Positions 36,559 through 46,185 of a stretch of DNA of 64,000 nt are shown one piece after another (position 1 is the first letter of the stretch; each line of letters starts with the position of its first letter). Location of the stretch: assembly GCA_965199185.1 (NCBI GenBank), contig CBDAQW010000043.1, forward strand, positions 1-64,000. The letters are read 5' to 3'. The position numbers were made by a program, and so were the translations under genes. Under the pieces are notes generated by a model. The model made no database searches and was not told where the DNA came from. It saw only the letters and a program-made list of their open reading frames with translations. The DNA comes from Endozoicomonas sp965199185 (GTDB lineage: Bacteria; Pseudomonadota; Gammaproteobacteria; Pseudomonadales; Endozoicomonadaceae).

Positions 36559-38010
36559 ATGGATCGTACGTCAGTCATTTTTGGAAACAGACAGGCTTCT
36601 TCTGTCGTGCATCAGGCAGAAAAGACGAAAAAAAAATATCTGAAACAATTTGGCGACGATCTTAAGGTTTCATATCCTCTGACCACTTCGGTTAATCCGG
36701 TGCTTAACCCTCTTATTGGTGTTCAAAACATCAACATCAGCTCATCCGGAAATCCTATCAATAACAAGAAGGGCATTGTCGTCGGTAATATCCGAATGGG
36801 TTACGGACATTACCGAATTTCCATGGCTATTGCCTCTGCGGCCAATCATCTCGGTTACACACCCTATTGGATGGACTTGAATGCCTATCAGGAAACCACT
36901 GGTGGTAAGGTCATTGCTCACCTGAATAAACTCTACTCTTTAGGCTCCAGACTGTCTCAAAAGTTCTCTCTGTTTAATAAGCTCTACTGGGAAAAACTGA
37001 ACAGCGAAGGCTTCAAAAAACTGAGTTTTAACGCCAAAGATCAGAAAGTTAGTGAGCTGATGACTCCGGTATTTGATCAGCTGCCAAAAGACATGCCCTT
37101 TATCGGTACCCATACCTGGCCAGCACAAGCGGCGGTTCATGCGGGAATGCACAATGTTATCAACGTCATACCCGACAACTGGCCGATGGCTCTGCATCTG
37201 GCGGAAGGCGCTCATCATGTTGTACAAACGCCTTCCAGTTACTTTGGTTATCGCATGTTAAAAGGCATGGATGGCGAGAAAGTGTTAAACCCGATGCCCG
37301 GCGACAGCATCAGCTGTACAGGACACTTTATCGATCACGAATTACTGGTAGACCTGGAGGGTGACTGTCAAAAACGCAGAGACCGGTTAGCGAATGGTAA
37401 ACCCTTGCGGATTCTGCTGACCATTGGCGGTGCCGGTGCACAGTTTGAAATTTATCGCGCAATGATCAAGCACCTTTTACCACAAATTATCGAGAATAAA
37501 GTCTGTGTGCTGATCAATGTTGGCGATTACAAAGGTGTATGGGACAAACTGGTGGATGAAATTCCGGAATTAACTAAAGCGCACCTGTTTGATGATGACT
37601 GGGATGGCGTTCAATCCTTTGCTGATCCGGAAAACACATCAATACAAGGTATTTACGGATTCCACAGCAGTGAAATTTTCTCAGCGGTTTATACCACCAA
37701 TTTGCTGATGCGAATCACCGATCTGATGATCACAAAACCCAGTGAACTGGCTTTTTATCCTGTGCCTAAATTATTCATTCAAAGAGTTGGCGGGCATGAG
37801 GCTTACGGTGCGCTACGGTCTGCAGAAATTGGTGATGGCACCGTTGAATTTGAAAAAACCGATGCCGCTATTCAGATGCTACAACGGATCATAGACGACA
37901 AAAATATTATTAATGATATGTGTGACAACATTCTGAAAGCAAAAAGTGCAGGCATTTACGACGGAGCTTATAAAACGGTAGAAATGGCAATCAAACATCA
38001 AGAAAGCTAA
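36559..38010 (+). CDS. GT-B-like glycosyltransferase family protein
   Basis: The 483-aa protein has an N-terminal GNIRMGYGHYRISMAIASAA block like the G-x-GH-x-x-A motif of MurG/monogalactosyldiacylglycerol-synthase-type GT-B enzymes. A central LLTIGGAGAQFEIYRAMIKH looks like the start of the nucleotide-sugar domain, and LMRITDLMITKPSELAFYPV resembles their DVVITKPG-type acceptor motif. No signal peptide is seen. ATG 36559 is preferred; the longer frame runs through the promoter. Donor and acceptor are unknown. The assignment is from motif resemblance only. Confidence 0.6.
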   Translation: MDRTSVIFGNRQASSVVHQAEKTKKKYLKQFGDDLKVSYPLTTSVNPVLNPLIGVQNINISSSGNPINNKKGIVVGNIRMGYGHYRISMAIASAANHLGYTPYWMDLNAYQETTGGKVIAHLNKLYSLGSRLSQKFSLFNKLYWEKLNSEGFKKLSFNAKDQKVSELMTPVFDQLPKDMPFIGTHTWPAQAAVHAGMHNVINVIPDNWPMALHLAEGAHHVVQTPSSYFGYRMLKGMDGEKVLNPMPGDSISCTGHFIDHELLVDLEGDCQKRRDRLANGKPLRILLTIGGAGAQFEIYRAMIKHLLPQIIENKVCVLINVGDYKGVWDKLVDEIPELTKAHLFDDDWDGVQSFADPENTSIQGIYGFHSSEIFSAVYTTNLLMRITDLMITKPSELAFYPVPKLFIQRVGGHEAYGALRSAEIGDGTVEFEKTDAAIQMLQRIIDDKNIINDMCDNILKAKSAGIYDGAYKTVEMAIKHQES

Positions 38011-38097
38011 GGGTGGAGGAAGAAAAGAATTTCCAGATGATGCTGCATCATCCGCCGGTTTTGATGCAGCTAATGGTAATTTTTCCACTGTTGCTAC

Positions 38098-38446
38098 CCT
38101 AAGGAATAGTCACGAAATAACGTCCTGATCCCTCTGAAACTGTTGATGAAGGATAATAGCCCCATCAGAGGGTATCGCTGGAAAGCATTGAGACTGGCCG
38201 GAAGTATGCGGCTGATTTCAAGAAAAACATGACTGTTCAGTTCGATAAATTCCTTCCAAAGTGGAACTACAGAGCTGTTCCTGTGTAGCACCTTGCGGGT
38301 GCGTTGTTATTTGCACAGGTATTTTGCCTGCACAGCACAGCGGACGCTTCCTTCCATTCTTCCTATCTTGTGTATTCAGATCGTTAAGCGGGACTTAAGG
38401 ATAAGCTCAGTGCGAACGGTGGTAAATCTTGTGCTACCACTCTCCC
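38098..38446 (+). mobile_element. degenerate insertion-sequence fragment
   Basis: GGAATAGTC at 38104-38112 recurs at the ISAzo13-type remnant near 49145. A frame ending TAG at about 38288 reads FDKFLPKWNYRAVPV, a transposase-like C-terminus, with a frame change upstream (RWKALRLAGS). The stretch 38406-38446 repeats 11141-11180 in inverted orientation and looks like an IS end. That end overlaps the patB stop codon. The family cannot be fixed by eye. Confidence 0.45.
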
Positions 38447-39591
38447 TATAGAGATTTAATCGCCTTTTTCATTCGGGAGACCGCTTCTTCAAGCAGTTGA
38501 CGGCTGCAGCCAAAATTCAAACGCAGGTATTCTGCATCACCAAACTGCTTGCCGGGAGAAAGACCAACGCCAGCCTGCTCAAAAAAGGCGTGCGGATCAT
38601 CCAGTCCCAATTCACTGACATTGATCCAGGCCAGATAGGTGGCCTGTAAAGGCTCCATAGACAGGCCGGGAATCTCATTAATCGCTTTCAGCAAATAGTC
38701 GTGATTGTCACGCAAGTATTCGAGCATGGATTGACGCCAGGGTTCGCCATGCTGAAATGCCGCTTTGGTGGCGGTGTAGCCAATCAACATGTTATCAGGG
38801 TCAGGTACAATGCCTTTGCGGGTACTGTTGAATTTATGGCGTAAGGTGCCATCAGGAATAATGGCAAAAGCGCAGCCAAATCCAGCCAGATTAAAGGTTT
38901 TGGATGGCGACATCAGGGTCACAGAGTGATTCTTGCTGAATTCACTGATTGAAGCATAAGGAATATGCTCCACCGTTTTGTCGAGCAGAATATCGCAGTG
39001 GATTTCATCGGAGCAGACAATCAGGTCGTGTTTTTGACAGAACGCCTCCAGGGTTTGCAGTTCTTGCCGGCTCATTACCCGACCATTAGGATTTTGAGGG
39101 TTGCACAGTAATAGCAGCCGAGTGTCTGGAGTGATTTTCTTTTCCAGCGTTTCAAGATCAAGCCGCCATTGACCATCCTCTGACAACCAGTCCACGCCGA
39201 CCAGTTTGCGACCACCCAGCTTGGGTGCCATAAGAAATGGATAATAGACCGGTATGGGTGAAATAACGCCTTCGCCTTCCGCGGTATAGGCTCGGGTGCA
39301 GATGTTCAGAGCTGTCACCAGACCGGGCAGCCAGACCAACCACTCAGGTTCAATATCCCAGTTATAAAGGTTTCGACAGCGTTCGACCACCAATTGGCTG
39401 AGTGTTTCATCAGGGACGGTATAGCCAAATACACCGTGGTCTATCCGTTCATGCAGAGCTTCAAGAATTTCTGGCGCTGTCTGGAAATCCATATCGGCAA
39501 CCCAGAGAGGGATAGTATCTGCCGAAAAGCGTTCCCATTTCAGGCTGGAAGTATTGCTACGGTCAATAATCCTATCAAAATCTACTGTCAC
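38446..39591 (-). CDS. PatB/MalY-family PLP C-S lyase or aminotransferase
   Basis: The 381-aa fold-type I PLP enzyme has FDRIIDRSNTSSLKWERFSA then PLWVADMDF at the N-terminus, LLLLCNPQNPNGRVMSRQEL, CSDEIHCDILL and the PLP lysine in LMSPSKTFNLAGFGCA. These define the MalY/PatB subgroup, which cleaves cystathionine or cysteine conjugates. GTG 39589-39591 gives the normal N-terminus and has GAGAGA upstream; ATGs further out add unconserved residues. Its last codon overlaps an IS end. Transport partner, if any, is unknown. Confidence 0.88.
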   Translation of the reverse strand: MTVDFDRIIDRSNTSSLKWERFSADTIPLWVADMDFQTAPEILEALHERIDHGVFGYTVPDETLSQLVVERCRNLYNWDIEPEWLVWLPGLVTALNICTRAYTAEGEGVISPIPVYYPFLMAPKLGGRKLVGVDWLSEDGQWRLDLETLEKKITPDTRLLLLCNPQNPNGRVMSRQELQTLEAFCQKHDLIVCSDEIHCDILLDKTVEHIPYASISEFSKNHSVTLMSPSKTFNLAGFGCAFAIIPDGTLRHKFNSTRKGIVPDPDNMLIGYTATKAAFQHGEPWRQSMLEYLRDNHDYLLKAINEIPGLSMEPLQATYLAWINVSELGLDDPHAFFEQAGVGLSPGKQFGDAEYLRLNFGCSRQLLEEAVSRMKKAIKSL

Positions 39592-39682
39592 GATGGTCTC
39601 TCGCTGTTGCTTATTCTGTAGGCGCATTGTCCTGTGGAATGAGCAAAGGTGCAATAAGTGGAAAAAAAGCCGGATATGAACA

Positions 39683-40664
39683 ATGCTGATGGGTAATATT
39701 ATAAGTCTGATTGTTAGCTCTATTTATATGCCGAAAGGAATATTACTTGCCCTACTTTCAGGTGCGCTCTGGGGAATATTATTGGTTGTGCCAGAGTGGC
39801 TGAATGATTTTTCTGCCGCTGAGATCACCTTTGGCCGGTTTCTGGTTTTTGGGGTGCTGGTTTCGCTGTTAATTCTGTTTCGTCGAGATTCTTTTATTAA
39901 ATCATTAAGCCTCGCCAATACGAACGGTTATCTGATGCTCTCCCTGTTTGGAAATATTCTCTACTATCTCTCTCTTATCGGTTCTATCCGTTTTGTCGGC
40001 GTGCTTCCTGTCTGCGTTCTAATCGGTACTCTGCCTGTTTTTGGGGGGGAATGGATTCACCTCTGCATGTAAACTACACCCTGTTCGTCGCCCTGCGTTA
40101 TTGATGATGTGCCTGGCGTTTTGCCTGCTATTGATCAACAGACAAAGTATGCTGTTTGAAGGTCATGATTCAGACTGGCTCATTGGGATTTTCTGGCTCT
40201 GCGGAGCCGTTTTGTGTTGGTGGTGTTCAACGGGATTGCAGAGTCGCTTGTCTGCTCGTCACCGTTATCTGGATTATTCTGATCATTTACTGCTGACCGG
40301 CGCATTTATGCTACCCCTGCTTTTGTTGATGTCAGCGTTACTGCTCATTGAAAACCCTGATATAGGTCTTTTTCATGCTGAGCATTCTGGTCGTCGTTAT
40401 CAAACATTCTGGATGCTGATGCTACTACTCGGAGCAGGCAGTACGCTATTGGCCAGAGTGCTCTGGAAACAAGTCACCTATACAATGTCCGCCAGCCATT
40501 TACCGCAAAGCAGCCAGTGGCAATCCGTGTTCGGGGTTGCCTATATCTATTTATTGGAAAGCCGATTGCCTGTGGGTATAGAGTTATTAGCGCTAGCCTG
40601 CTTTGCAATCGGGTTGTATTTATATGGCAAAAGCAGGGCAGAAAACACTAACGCGAATATCTGA
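39683..40664 (+). CDS. EamA/DMT-family transporter, frameshifted
   Basis: The two frames together make about ten membrane spans: ILLALLSGALWGILLVVPEW and EITFGRFLVFGVLVSLLIL in the first EamA repeat, then WLIGIFWLCGAVLCWWCSTG, LLLTGAFMLPLLLLMSALLL and VFGVAYIYLLESRLPVGIEL in the second. A seven-G run at about 40043-40050 (GTTTTTGGGGGGGAATG) breaks the frame; removing one G restores it. The ATG at 39728 (MPKGILLALL) may be the true start. Members export metabolites or amino acids; substrate unknown. Confidence 0.8.
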
Positions 40665-40670
40665 TTCTGA

Positions 40671-41792
40671 TTAATGCTGCTGAAGCTGTGAAACCAGTCG
40701 CGGGTAAGCTTCCAGAATAGCTTTGCGATCGCCTTTAAATATCACCGCACCCTGTTTCTGCTCCAATTGATATTCGTACATAGGGTCGTAATAGCCGGTC
40801 AGCAGCTCCGAAATCAATGGGCGATAGCCATCCACTGAGCCTGTGGAAAGATGCTGGCTAAAAGCAGCGGACAAAATATCCAGTAACTGCTGGTAACGCT
40901 CTCCACCCAGGCGGCGGCGAATGCGATAAAGACTGCCTCGCAAGCCCTCAGCAAAGGCTTCAAATCCCTGTTCTTCACCGTAAGCGGCGACAAAGTCATC
41001 AAGATTATCCCGCACGTATTCCTGTAATCCGACATTTACCCGCTCTTCAATGGTCTCTTCCAGTAAGATCAGCGGCGATTCTTGCATCTTATCCCGTAAT
41101 GATTGTGGCAAACTGCACCGCCCAATCAGTTTGCTTTCATCTTCCAGTAAAACGGGACGCTCAGGATTAAAGTGACGATGTTTGAGAAAGTCCACCGATA
41201 GGCGATTTTCAAAATCAATCTGTCCCGGTTGCCCGCCCTGACGACGGCCAAAACTGGATCCACGGTGATTCGCCAGACCTTCCAGATCAATGCTGTCGTT
41301 TATTTGTTGGATCAGGCGAGTTTTGCCTGTGCCGGTTTTTCCACTCAGGATCATCAGGTGAAGGGCGAGAACAGACTGCTCCATTTCATCAATCAGAAAA
41401 CGGCGCATGGCTTTATAACCGCCTTTGATTAGCGGATAAGGACAGCCGGATTCTTTTAACCATGCTTGTGTAATATGAGAGCGTTGCCCACCACGAAAGC
41501 AAAACAGATAGCCGTTTGGGTGTTTACCCACAAACTGCTGCCAGTTTTGCAAACGAGCTTGGCGAATATCATCTGTAGCCAGTTGATAGCCCATTGTTAC
41601 TGCGGCATCTGGACCTTGCTCCTTATAACAGGTGCCAATCACTTCCCGTTGGTGATCGTCCAATATAGGAACGTTAGTCGCATTACTGAAGCTTCCTTTA
41701 GTGAACTCTACCGGAGCACGAACATCCATCAGAGGCGTATCGTTAAGGAATATCGAAAGGAAATCGTCGGAGTTGGCGCGTTCTTGGCTCAT
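40671..41792 (-). CDS. mnmH: tRNA 2-selenouridine synthase
   Basis: The 373-aa enzyme (SelU/YbbB) replaces the sulfur of 2-thiouridine at wobble position 34 with selenium via a geranylated intermediate. The N-terminal rhodanese domain has LMDVRAPVEFTKGSF and the active cysteine in YLFCFRGGQRSHITQAWL. A P-loop follows (LSGKTGTGKTRLIQ), then the family block FGRRQGGQPGQIDFENRL. It needs selenophosphate from SelD, which is not in the window. The stop lies 6 bp from that of the convergent EamA gene. Confidence 0.93.
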   Translation of the reverse strand: MSQERANSDDFLSIFLNDTPLMDVRAPVEFTKGSFSNATNVPILDDHQREVIGTCYKEQGPDAAVTMGYQLATDDIRQARLQNWQQFVGKHPNGYLFCFRGGQRSHITQAWLKESGCPYPLIKGGYKAMRRFLIDEMEQSVLALHLMILSGKTGTGKTRLIQQINDSIDLEGLANHRGSSFGRRQGGQPGQIDFENRLSVDFLKHRHFNPERPVLLEDESKLIGRCSLPQSLRDKMQESPLILLEETIEERVNVGLQEYVRDNLDDFVAAYGEEQGFEAFAEGLRGSLYRIRRRLGGERYQQLLDILSAAFSQHLSTGSVDGYRPLISELLTGYYDPMYEYQLEQKQGAVIFKGDRKAILEAYPRLVSQLQQH

Positions 41793-41910
41793 GCAAAAAA
41801 GTCAGGCTGAAAAAACGGTATAGTGTGCGACTGGATAACCGGTATTTCAAGTACGGTGATTGCGTTGAAAACCTGGAATAAATCGTGCCGGAGTCGTCAG
41901 ATGTGGTCAA

Positions 41911-42369
41911 TCATAACTCCGTTTGAACATTCAGGCTTTCGAAGAGCTCTGCCAGCTGTTTATCGTTGAGCAGGTAAAGAATAGTTTTCGATAAAATCTC
42001 TTCAATAGATGAGAGGTGATAACCCTGCCTGGAACGTATCAGTTGATCAATAATCCAGACGGTTAACCCCTGAATGCCAATGTTTTCTGGAATATGAGTA
42101 AATGGTAGAAATGTTGATTCATTTATTGTTGCGACTGATGCTGTTCGGATAATGCTGGCCAGAGACAGGACATCGATATGTCGGCTCGATGTCGTGATTA
42201 CTCTTATTAATAGTCTTGTCAACCAGACAAGATTTTCCCGTTGTCTATGAATGCTCTCTAAAAGTCTTTTATACAAAGGATGTGTTTTGCTAATCAGCCT
42301 TGAAGGAGTCACTCGAGCTTGAATTTCTTTCAGGTACTCTTGCTCAAGGCTGTTTTGTCTTGCGACCAT
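41911..42369 (-). CDS. unknown protein, possibly the 3' part of the preceding gene
   Basis: The 152-aa product is helical, with no recognised family (YLKEIQARVTPSRLISKTHP, LVWLTRLLIRVITTSS). It begins 7 bp after the upstream gene stops. Its frame stays open upstream of the ATG, reading SASSLKRIFNRKMVARQNSL across that stop, so the two may be one gene of about 600 codons broken by indels. Confidence 0.5.
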   Translation of the reverse strand: MVARQNSLEQEYLKEIQARVTPSRLISKTHPLYKRLLESIHRQRENLVWLTRLLIRVITTSSRHIDVLSLASIIRTASVATINESTFLPFTHIPENIGIQGLTVWIIDQLIRSRQGYHLSSIEEILSKTILYLLNDKQLAELFESLNVQTEL

Positions 42370-42376
42370 TTTTCGA

Positions 42377-43699
42377 TTAAAGATACGTTTCAGAGAACTT
42401 GCAGACCCAATATGTTCTGCCTGTTGTTGGGGGTAAAAGGGTTAATGTTGATTTCCGGACCCGAGCCAATAATGTAAGGATGCGGCTTTCAGTGAGTATA
42501 TCTTCCTTTGGAATCCGGCTTTGGCTAACAAGAATGGGGTGTGACATTTCGATTGTAGATTGAGGCCTTTGTTTGAGCGGTTTTTGACGTCTGAATGTTA
42601 CATCATTTTGATAAAACATTGAGACGGATCTTCGATGCCCCGGTTGTAAATTTATACCTGTATCGGGTGTGGTTAATGTTCCTGATGGTTCGTGTAATTG
42701 TATTTCTTCGTGAGGGGGTATAGGAAAAGTAGACCGGGCGTTTCGGCTGTTAGTCGGGGTATCTAACCTTACCGTAGTCTGAGCAGGATGACTGGAGAAG
42801 GATGGAATGTTCAGATCGCCACTTCTGTATAAAGTCTCCACCCAAACAGGCAATCTGTTCGAAGGGAGAGATAAGAGCGTTGCGAAAGATTGTGTTGGTT
42901 CTATAACAGAAAAAATATTTTCATTGGGTATTTTAAGCCCGTAGTTGTCCAGCCAGAAAAAAACTAAATTAGATGCACCTCTCATATAATTACAAATGTG
43001 AGCTGCTAGCTTGTCTTCAATGATATTAAATTTTGAAAGCGATGTTTCGATGATAGTGCTCATTAAATTCGCCTCTCGTAATTTCTGAATCATATCATTC
43101 TGAAAGCTAGCCATAAAACGGGCAGTACTTAGAGCTTGGATGTCCAGGTCTGCATGCAGCATGTCAATGAGCATAGCTATAAAGGTGTTGGATAATTCAG
43201 AGTTATAAGAATAAAAGCTATTGCTCAGATCCCAAATCGCAGATGCCAGTTGATCATGAGGTGCTGATTCTAAAAAATAAATCAGGCTTTCAATGATATT
43301 AACCCCTATTGCGTTCTGGCTGACAGTCTGGCTGACAGTCTGGCTGATAGAATGGAAGGTAATATCTTTCTCTGTTGGTTCAGTGTGTTCTTGGGAAGAC
43401 TCTACTCTGGGTAATATGTAGATTTGATATTTGGTGGATTCACCTGACACAAAGTCGTTGTGTTTCTTTTTTGAAGGCGTGCTTTCGGTAGCCTCAATAT
43501 CAAAATCAAGGCTGCCGGGAATTAATACAGGCTCAAATTGACTAAACTCCGAAGTGGGCAAGAGATAAATAAAGAGCAGAGAAAACTCAAGCCATGAGGA
43601 TTCAGTAGCACTCGTAATATCTGAATTGGCAGTGCAAACACCTGTGATTGCCAAAAACAAGAAAAGTGTTTCCCTTATCTTTATTGTAATAAACGACAT
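42377..43699 (-). CDS. exported protein of unknown function
   Basis: The 440-aa product starts with a signal-like segment (IKIRETLFLFLAITGVCTAN). The middle is helical (LIYFLESAPHDQLASAIWDL, FIAMLIDMLHADLDIQALST), followed by a Pro/Thr/Arg-rich linker near residues 310-390. No family is recognised. The last 30 codons (after SRIL) may be out of frame: an alternative frame reads IIGSGPEININPFTPNNRQN. Standing alone with AT-rich codons, it looks lineage-specific. Confidence 0.6.
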   Translation of the reverse strand: MSFITIKIRETLFLFLAITGVCTANSDITSATESSWLEFSLLFIYLLPTSEFSQFEPVLIPGSLDFDIEATESTPSKKKHNDFVSGESTKYQIYILPRVESSQEHTEPTEKDITFHSISQTVSQTVSQNAIGVNIIESLIYFLESAPHDQLASAIWDLSNSFYSYNSELSNTFIAMLIDMLHADLDIQALSTARFMASFQNDMIQKLREANLMSTIIETSLSKFNIIEDKLAAHICNYMRGASNLVFFWLDNYGLKIPNENIFSVIEPTQSFATLLSLPSNRLPVWVETLYRSGDLNIPSFSSHPAQTTVRLDTPTNSRNARSTFPIPPHEEIQLHEPSGTLTTPDTGINLQPGHRRSVSMFYQNDVTFRRQKPLKQRPQSTIEMSHPILVSQSRIPKEDILTESRILTLLARVRKSTLTLLPPTTGRTYWVCKFSETYL

Positions 43700-43825
43700 G
43701 TGTAAGCTTTAATCCTGACAGGGTTTGTGGGCAACCTACTCATCATGAAAATAACAGTCTGCCTAAACGACTGACTGGAAATATAGACAAGATCATCGCA
43801 ATGGGAAATGCGAAGTTGTTATTCA

Positions 43826-44008
43826 AACCCGATGTGTGACTTTTATCTCGTAGGTTGCCAATCGATGGCTTATGGGTTCTGTACAGTCCCTGTACAGAAT
43901 GACAGCTAGTAGAGGTTTTGTGCACTCTGCTGTCATCCCGTACAGGGACTGTACGGGATCCACGTGGCATGGATAGCCATGTTGAAATTAAAAGTCACAC
44001 ATCGGGTT
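43826..44008. repeat. 183-bp nested palindrome (MITE-like)
   Basis: The outer arms AACCCGATGTGTGACTTTTA (43826-43845) and their exact complement (43989-44008) bound the element. An inner pair around 43874-43955 (CAGTCCCTGTACAGAATGACAG and CTGTCATCCCGTACAGGGACTG, the latter as complement) forms a second stem with transition-type differences. No coding capacity is credible. It lies 250 bp upstream of thrS. Confidence 0.8.
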
Positions 44009-44023
44009 ATTCAATATACCCAC

Positions 44024-44260
44024 TTGACAGCCGTAATCTTATTTTTCAACAATGCGACTTTTTTTTTGGGTGGCGTTTTCGTGGTCGAACCTTTCGACCT
44101 ATCATCTCTGTTACTATATGATGTCGCCTGGGCAGTCTCTGGTATAGATTGCCCGAACCTCGTTCGCAGCCCCTGGTATGGTCTGCAAAGAACGCAAAAA
44201 CATGCAGCTTCTGGTACTGGCTGCCACTGAACTGAATACTCTATTAAGGAATGAAATCCC
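44024..44260 (+). promoter_or_regulatory. thrS leader region
   Basis: TTGACA at 44024-44029 is a possible -35 without a convincing -10; TATATGAT at 44115-44122 could be a -10 of another promoter. GGTCGAACCTTTCGACC at about 44083-44099 is a small hairpin. Three tRNA-like stem-loops (listed separately) and AAGGAA about 10 bp before the ATG follow. The leader is otherwise non-coding. Confidence 0.5.
44130..44224 (+). promoter_or_regulatory. three tandem tRNA-Thr anticodon-arm mimics, putative ThrRS operator
   Basis: Stem-loop 1 is 44130-44154 with loop CTGGTAT (44139-44145). Stem-loop 2 is 44166-44186 with loop CTGGTAT (44173-44179), extended by CGTTC/GAACG (44161-44165, 44190-44194). Stem-loop 3 is 44204-44224 with loop CTGGTAC (44211-44217). 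Each 7-nt loop has U at position 33, GGU at 34-36 and A at 37, as in the threonine anticodon loop. In E. coli, ThrRS represses its own translation by binding an anticodon-like leader operator; this looks like a multiplied version. Stem 2 has one C-U mismatch; stem 3 ends in U-U. Confidence 0.72.
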
Positions 44261-46185
44261 ATGCCTGTAATTACGCTTCCCGACGGCAGCAAACGTGAGT
44301 TTGCCGAGGCAGTATCTGTAATGGAAGTTGCCCAGGATATTGGTCCTGGCCTTGCTAAAGCGACCCTGGCGGGCCGTGTTAATGGCGAGTTGGTGGACGC
44401 AAGTACTCCAATTTCTTCTGACGCTGATCTTTCCATCATCACCACCCGTGATGAAGAAGGGGGTTGACGTGATTCGTCACTCAACGGCGCACCTTCTCGC
44501 AATGGCGACACAAGACCTTTTTCCTGGTGCTCAAGTCACCATTGGTCCTGTGATTGATGACGGTTTTTATTACGACTTCTCCTACGAACGTGCTTTCAAT
44601 ATGGAAGACCTGGCTCGTATTGAAAAGCGTATGGAAGAGCTGGCCAAGCAGGATATGGGTATCGAGCGTGTGATTATGTCCCGTGACGAAGCGGTCAGTG
44701 CATTCAAGGCACTGGGTGAAGAGTACAAGGTGGAGATCATTAACGACCTGCCAGAATCGGAAGAAATTTCTGTCTACCGTCAGGGCGAATGGATGGACCT
44801 TTGCCGTGGGCCTCATGTCCCTTCTACCGGTAAATTGAAAGCGTTCAAACTGATGCGTGTTGCCGGTGCTTACTGGCGAGGTGATTCCAGCAATGAAATG
44901 CTGACCCGTATTTACGGCACTGCCTGGGAAGACAAAAAAGCCCTGAAAGCCTACTTGAAGCGCCTGGAAGAAGCGGAAAAGCGCGACCACCGCAAACTGG
45001 GGTAAAAAACTCGATTTGTTCCACATGCAGGAAGAGGCGCCAGGTATGGTGTTCTGGCATCCAAACGGCTGGGCGATTTATCAGGAACTCGAACAGTACA
45101 TGCGTGAAAAGCAGCGTCTGGCGGGTTATGACGAAATCAAAACCCCTCAGCTGGTCGATCGCTCTCTATGGGAGAAGTCCGGACACTGGGACAAATATTC
45201 CGAAGATATGTTCACCACCAGTTCCGAAAACAAAGACATGGCGATCAAGCCTATGAACTGCCCTTGTCACGTACAGGTGTTCAATAAAGGGCTCAAGAGT
45301 TACCGGGATCTGCCAATGCGTCTGGCGGAATTTGGCTCTTGCCACCGAAATGAGCCGTCCGGTGCATTGCACGGCATCATGCGTGTGCGTGGCTTTGTTC
45401 AGGACGATGCGCACATCTTTGTGACTGAGGATCAGATTCAGCAGGAAGTTTGTGATTTTATCGACTTGCTGCACGACGTATACAGCGACTTTGGCTTTGA
45501 CCGTTCCAATTTGCTTTACAAACTGTCCACTCGTCCTGAAAAGCGGGTAGGTTCAGATGAAATCTGGGATAAAGCCGAAAAAGCGCTGGCAGAAGCCCTG
45601 GATGCCAAAGGCTTACCTTGGGAAGAATTACCCGGTGAAGGTGCTTTCTACGGACCTAAGATCGAATTTTCCCTGAAAGACTGCATCGGTCGTGTATGGC
45701 AATGTGGTACTATGCAGGTTGACTTCTCGATGCCGGGTCGTCTTGGTGCCGAATATGTCGATGAAAAAGGTGAGCGCCAGACGCCGGTTATGCTGCATCG
45801 TGCCACTCTGGGTTCTTTCGAGCGATTCATTGGAATTCTGATCGAACACTTTGAAGGTGCTATGCCAACATGGTTAGCTCCGACACAGGCTGCTATCCTG
45901 AATATCACCGATCGTCAGGCAGAATATGCCACTGATCTGGAAAAAAATCTCTCTGAACAGGGTTTCAGAGTAAAAGCGGACTTGAGAAACGAGAAGATCG
46001 GCTTTAAAATCCGCGAACACACCTTAATGAAGGTGCCTTATCTCGCTGTTATTGGCGATAAGGAAATGGAGAACAACACTGTAGCAGTGAGAACCCGAAA
46101 GGGTGAAGATCTGGGTGTGATGTCCGTTGAGGATTTTCAGACGCTCATTACTGCAGACATTAGCAGGCGTGGCCGTACTGCTTAA
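44261..46185 (+). CDS. thrS: threonyl-tRNA synthetase, two single-G frameshifts
   Basis: Joined, the three frames give 640 aa, the normal class II enzyme charging tRNA-Thr. The TGS domain is MPVITLPDGSKREFAEAVSV onward; the editing domain has RHSTAHLLAMATQDLFPGAQ with its HxxxH; the catalytic core has the zinc cysteine in MNCPCHVQVF and motif 2 near FGSCHRNEPSGALHG; the anticodon domain ends YLAVIGDKEMENNTVAVRTR. The frame is broken at 44459-44463 (GGGGG for GGGG) and 44999-45002 (GGGG for GGG). Both disruptions are one extra G in a G run. infC, rpmI and rplT follow. Confidence 0.95.

Noticed and set aside
43874..43955. Inner palindrome as part of a CRISPR array
   Set aside because: Only one inverted pair is present, with no regularly spaced direct repeats or cas genes.
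43743..44230. Small frames over the 183-bp palindrome and thrS leader
   Set aside because: They run across inverted repeats and the structured leader, overlap on opposite strands, and have low-complexity products.
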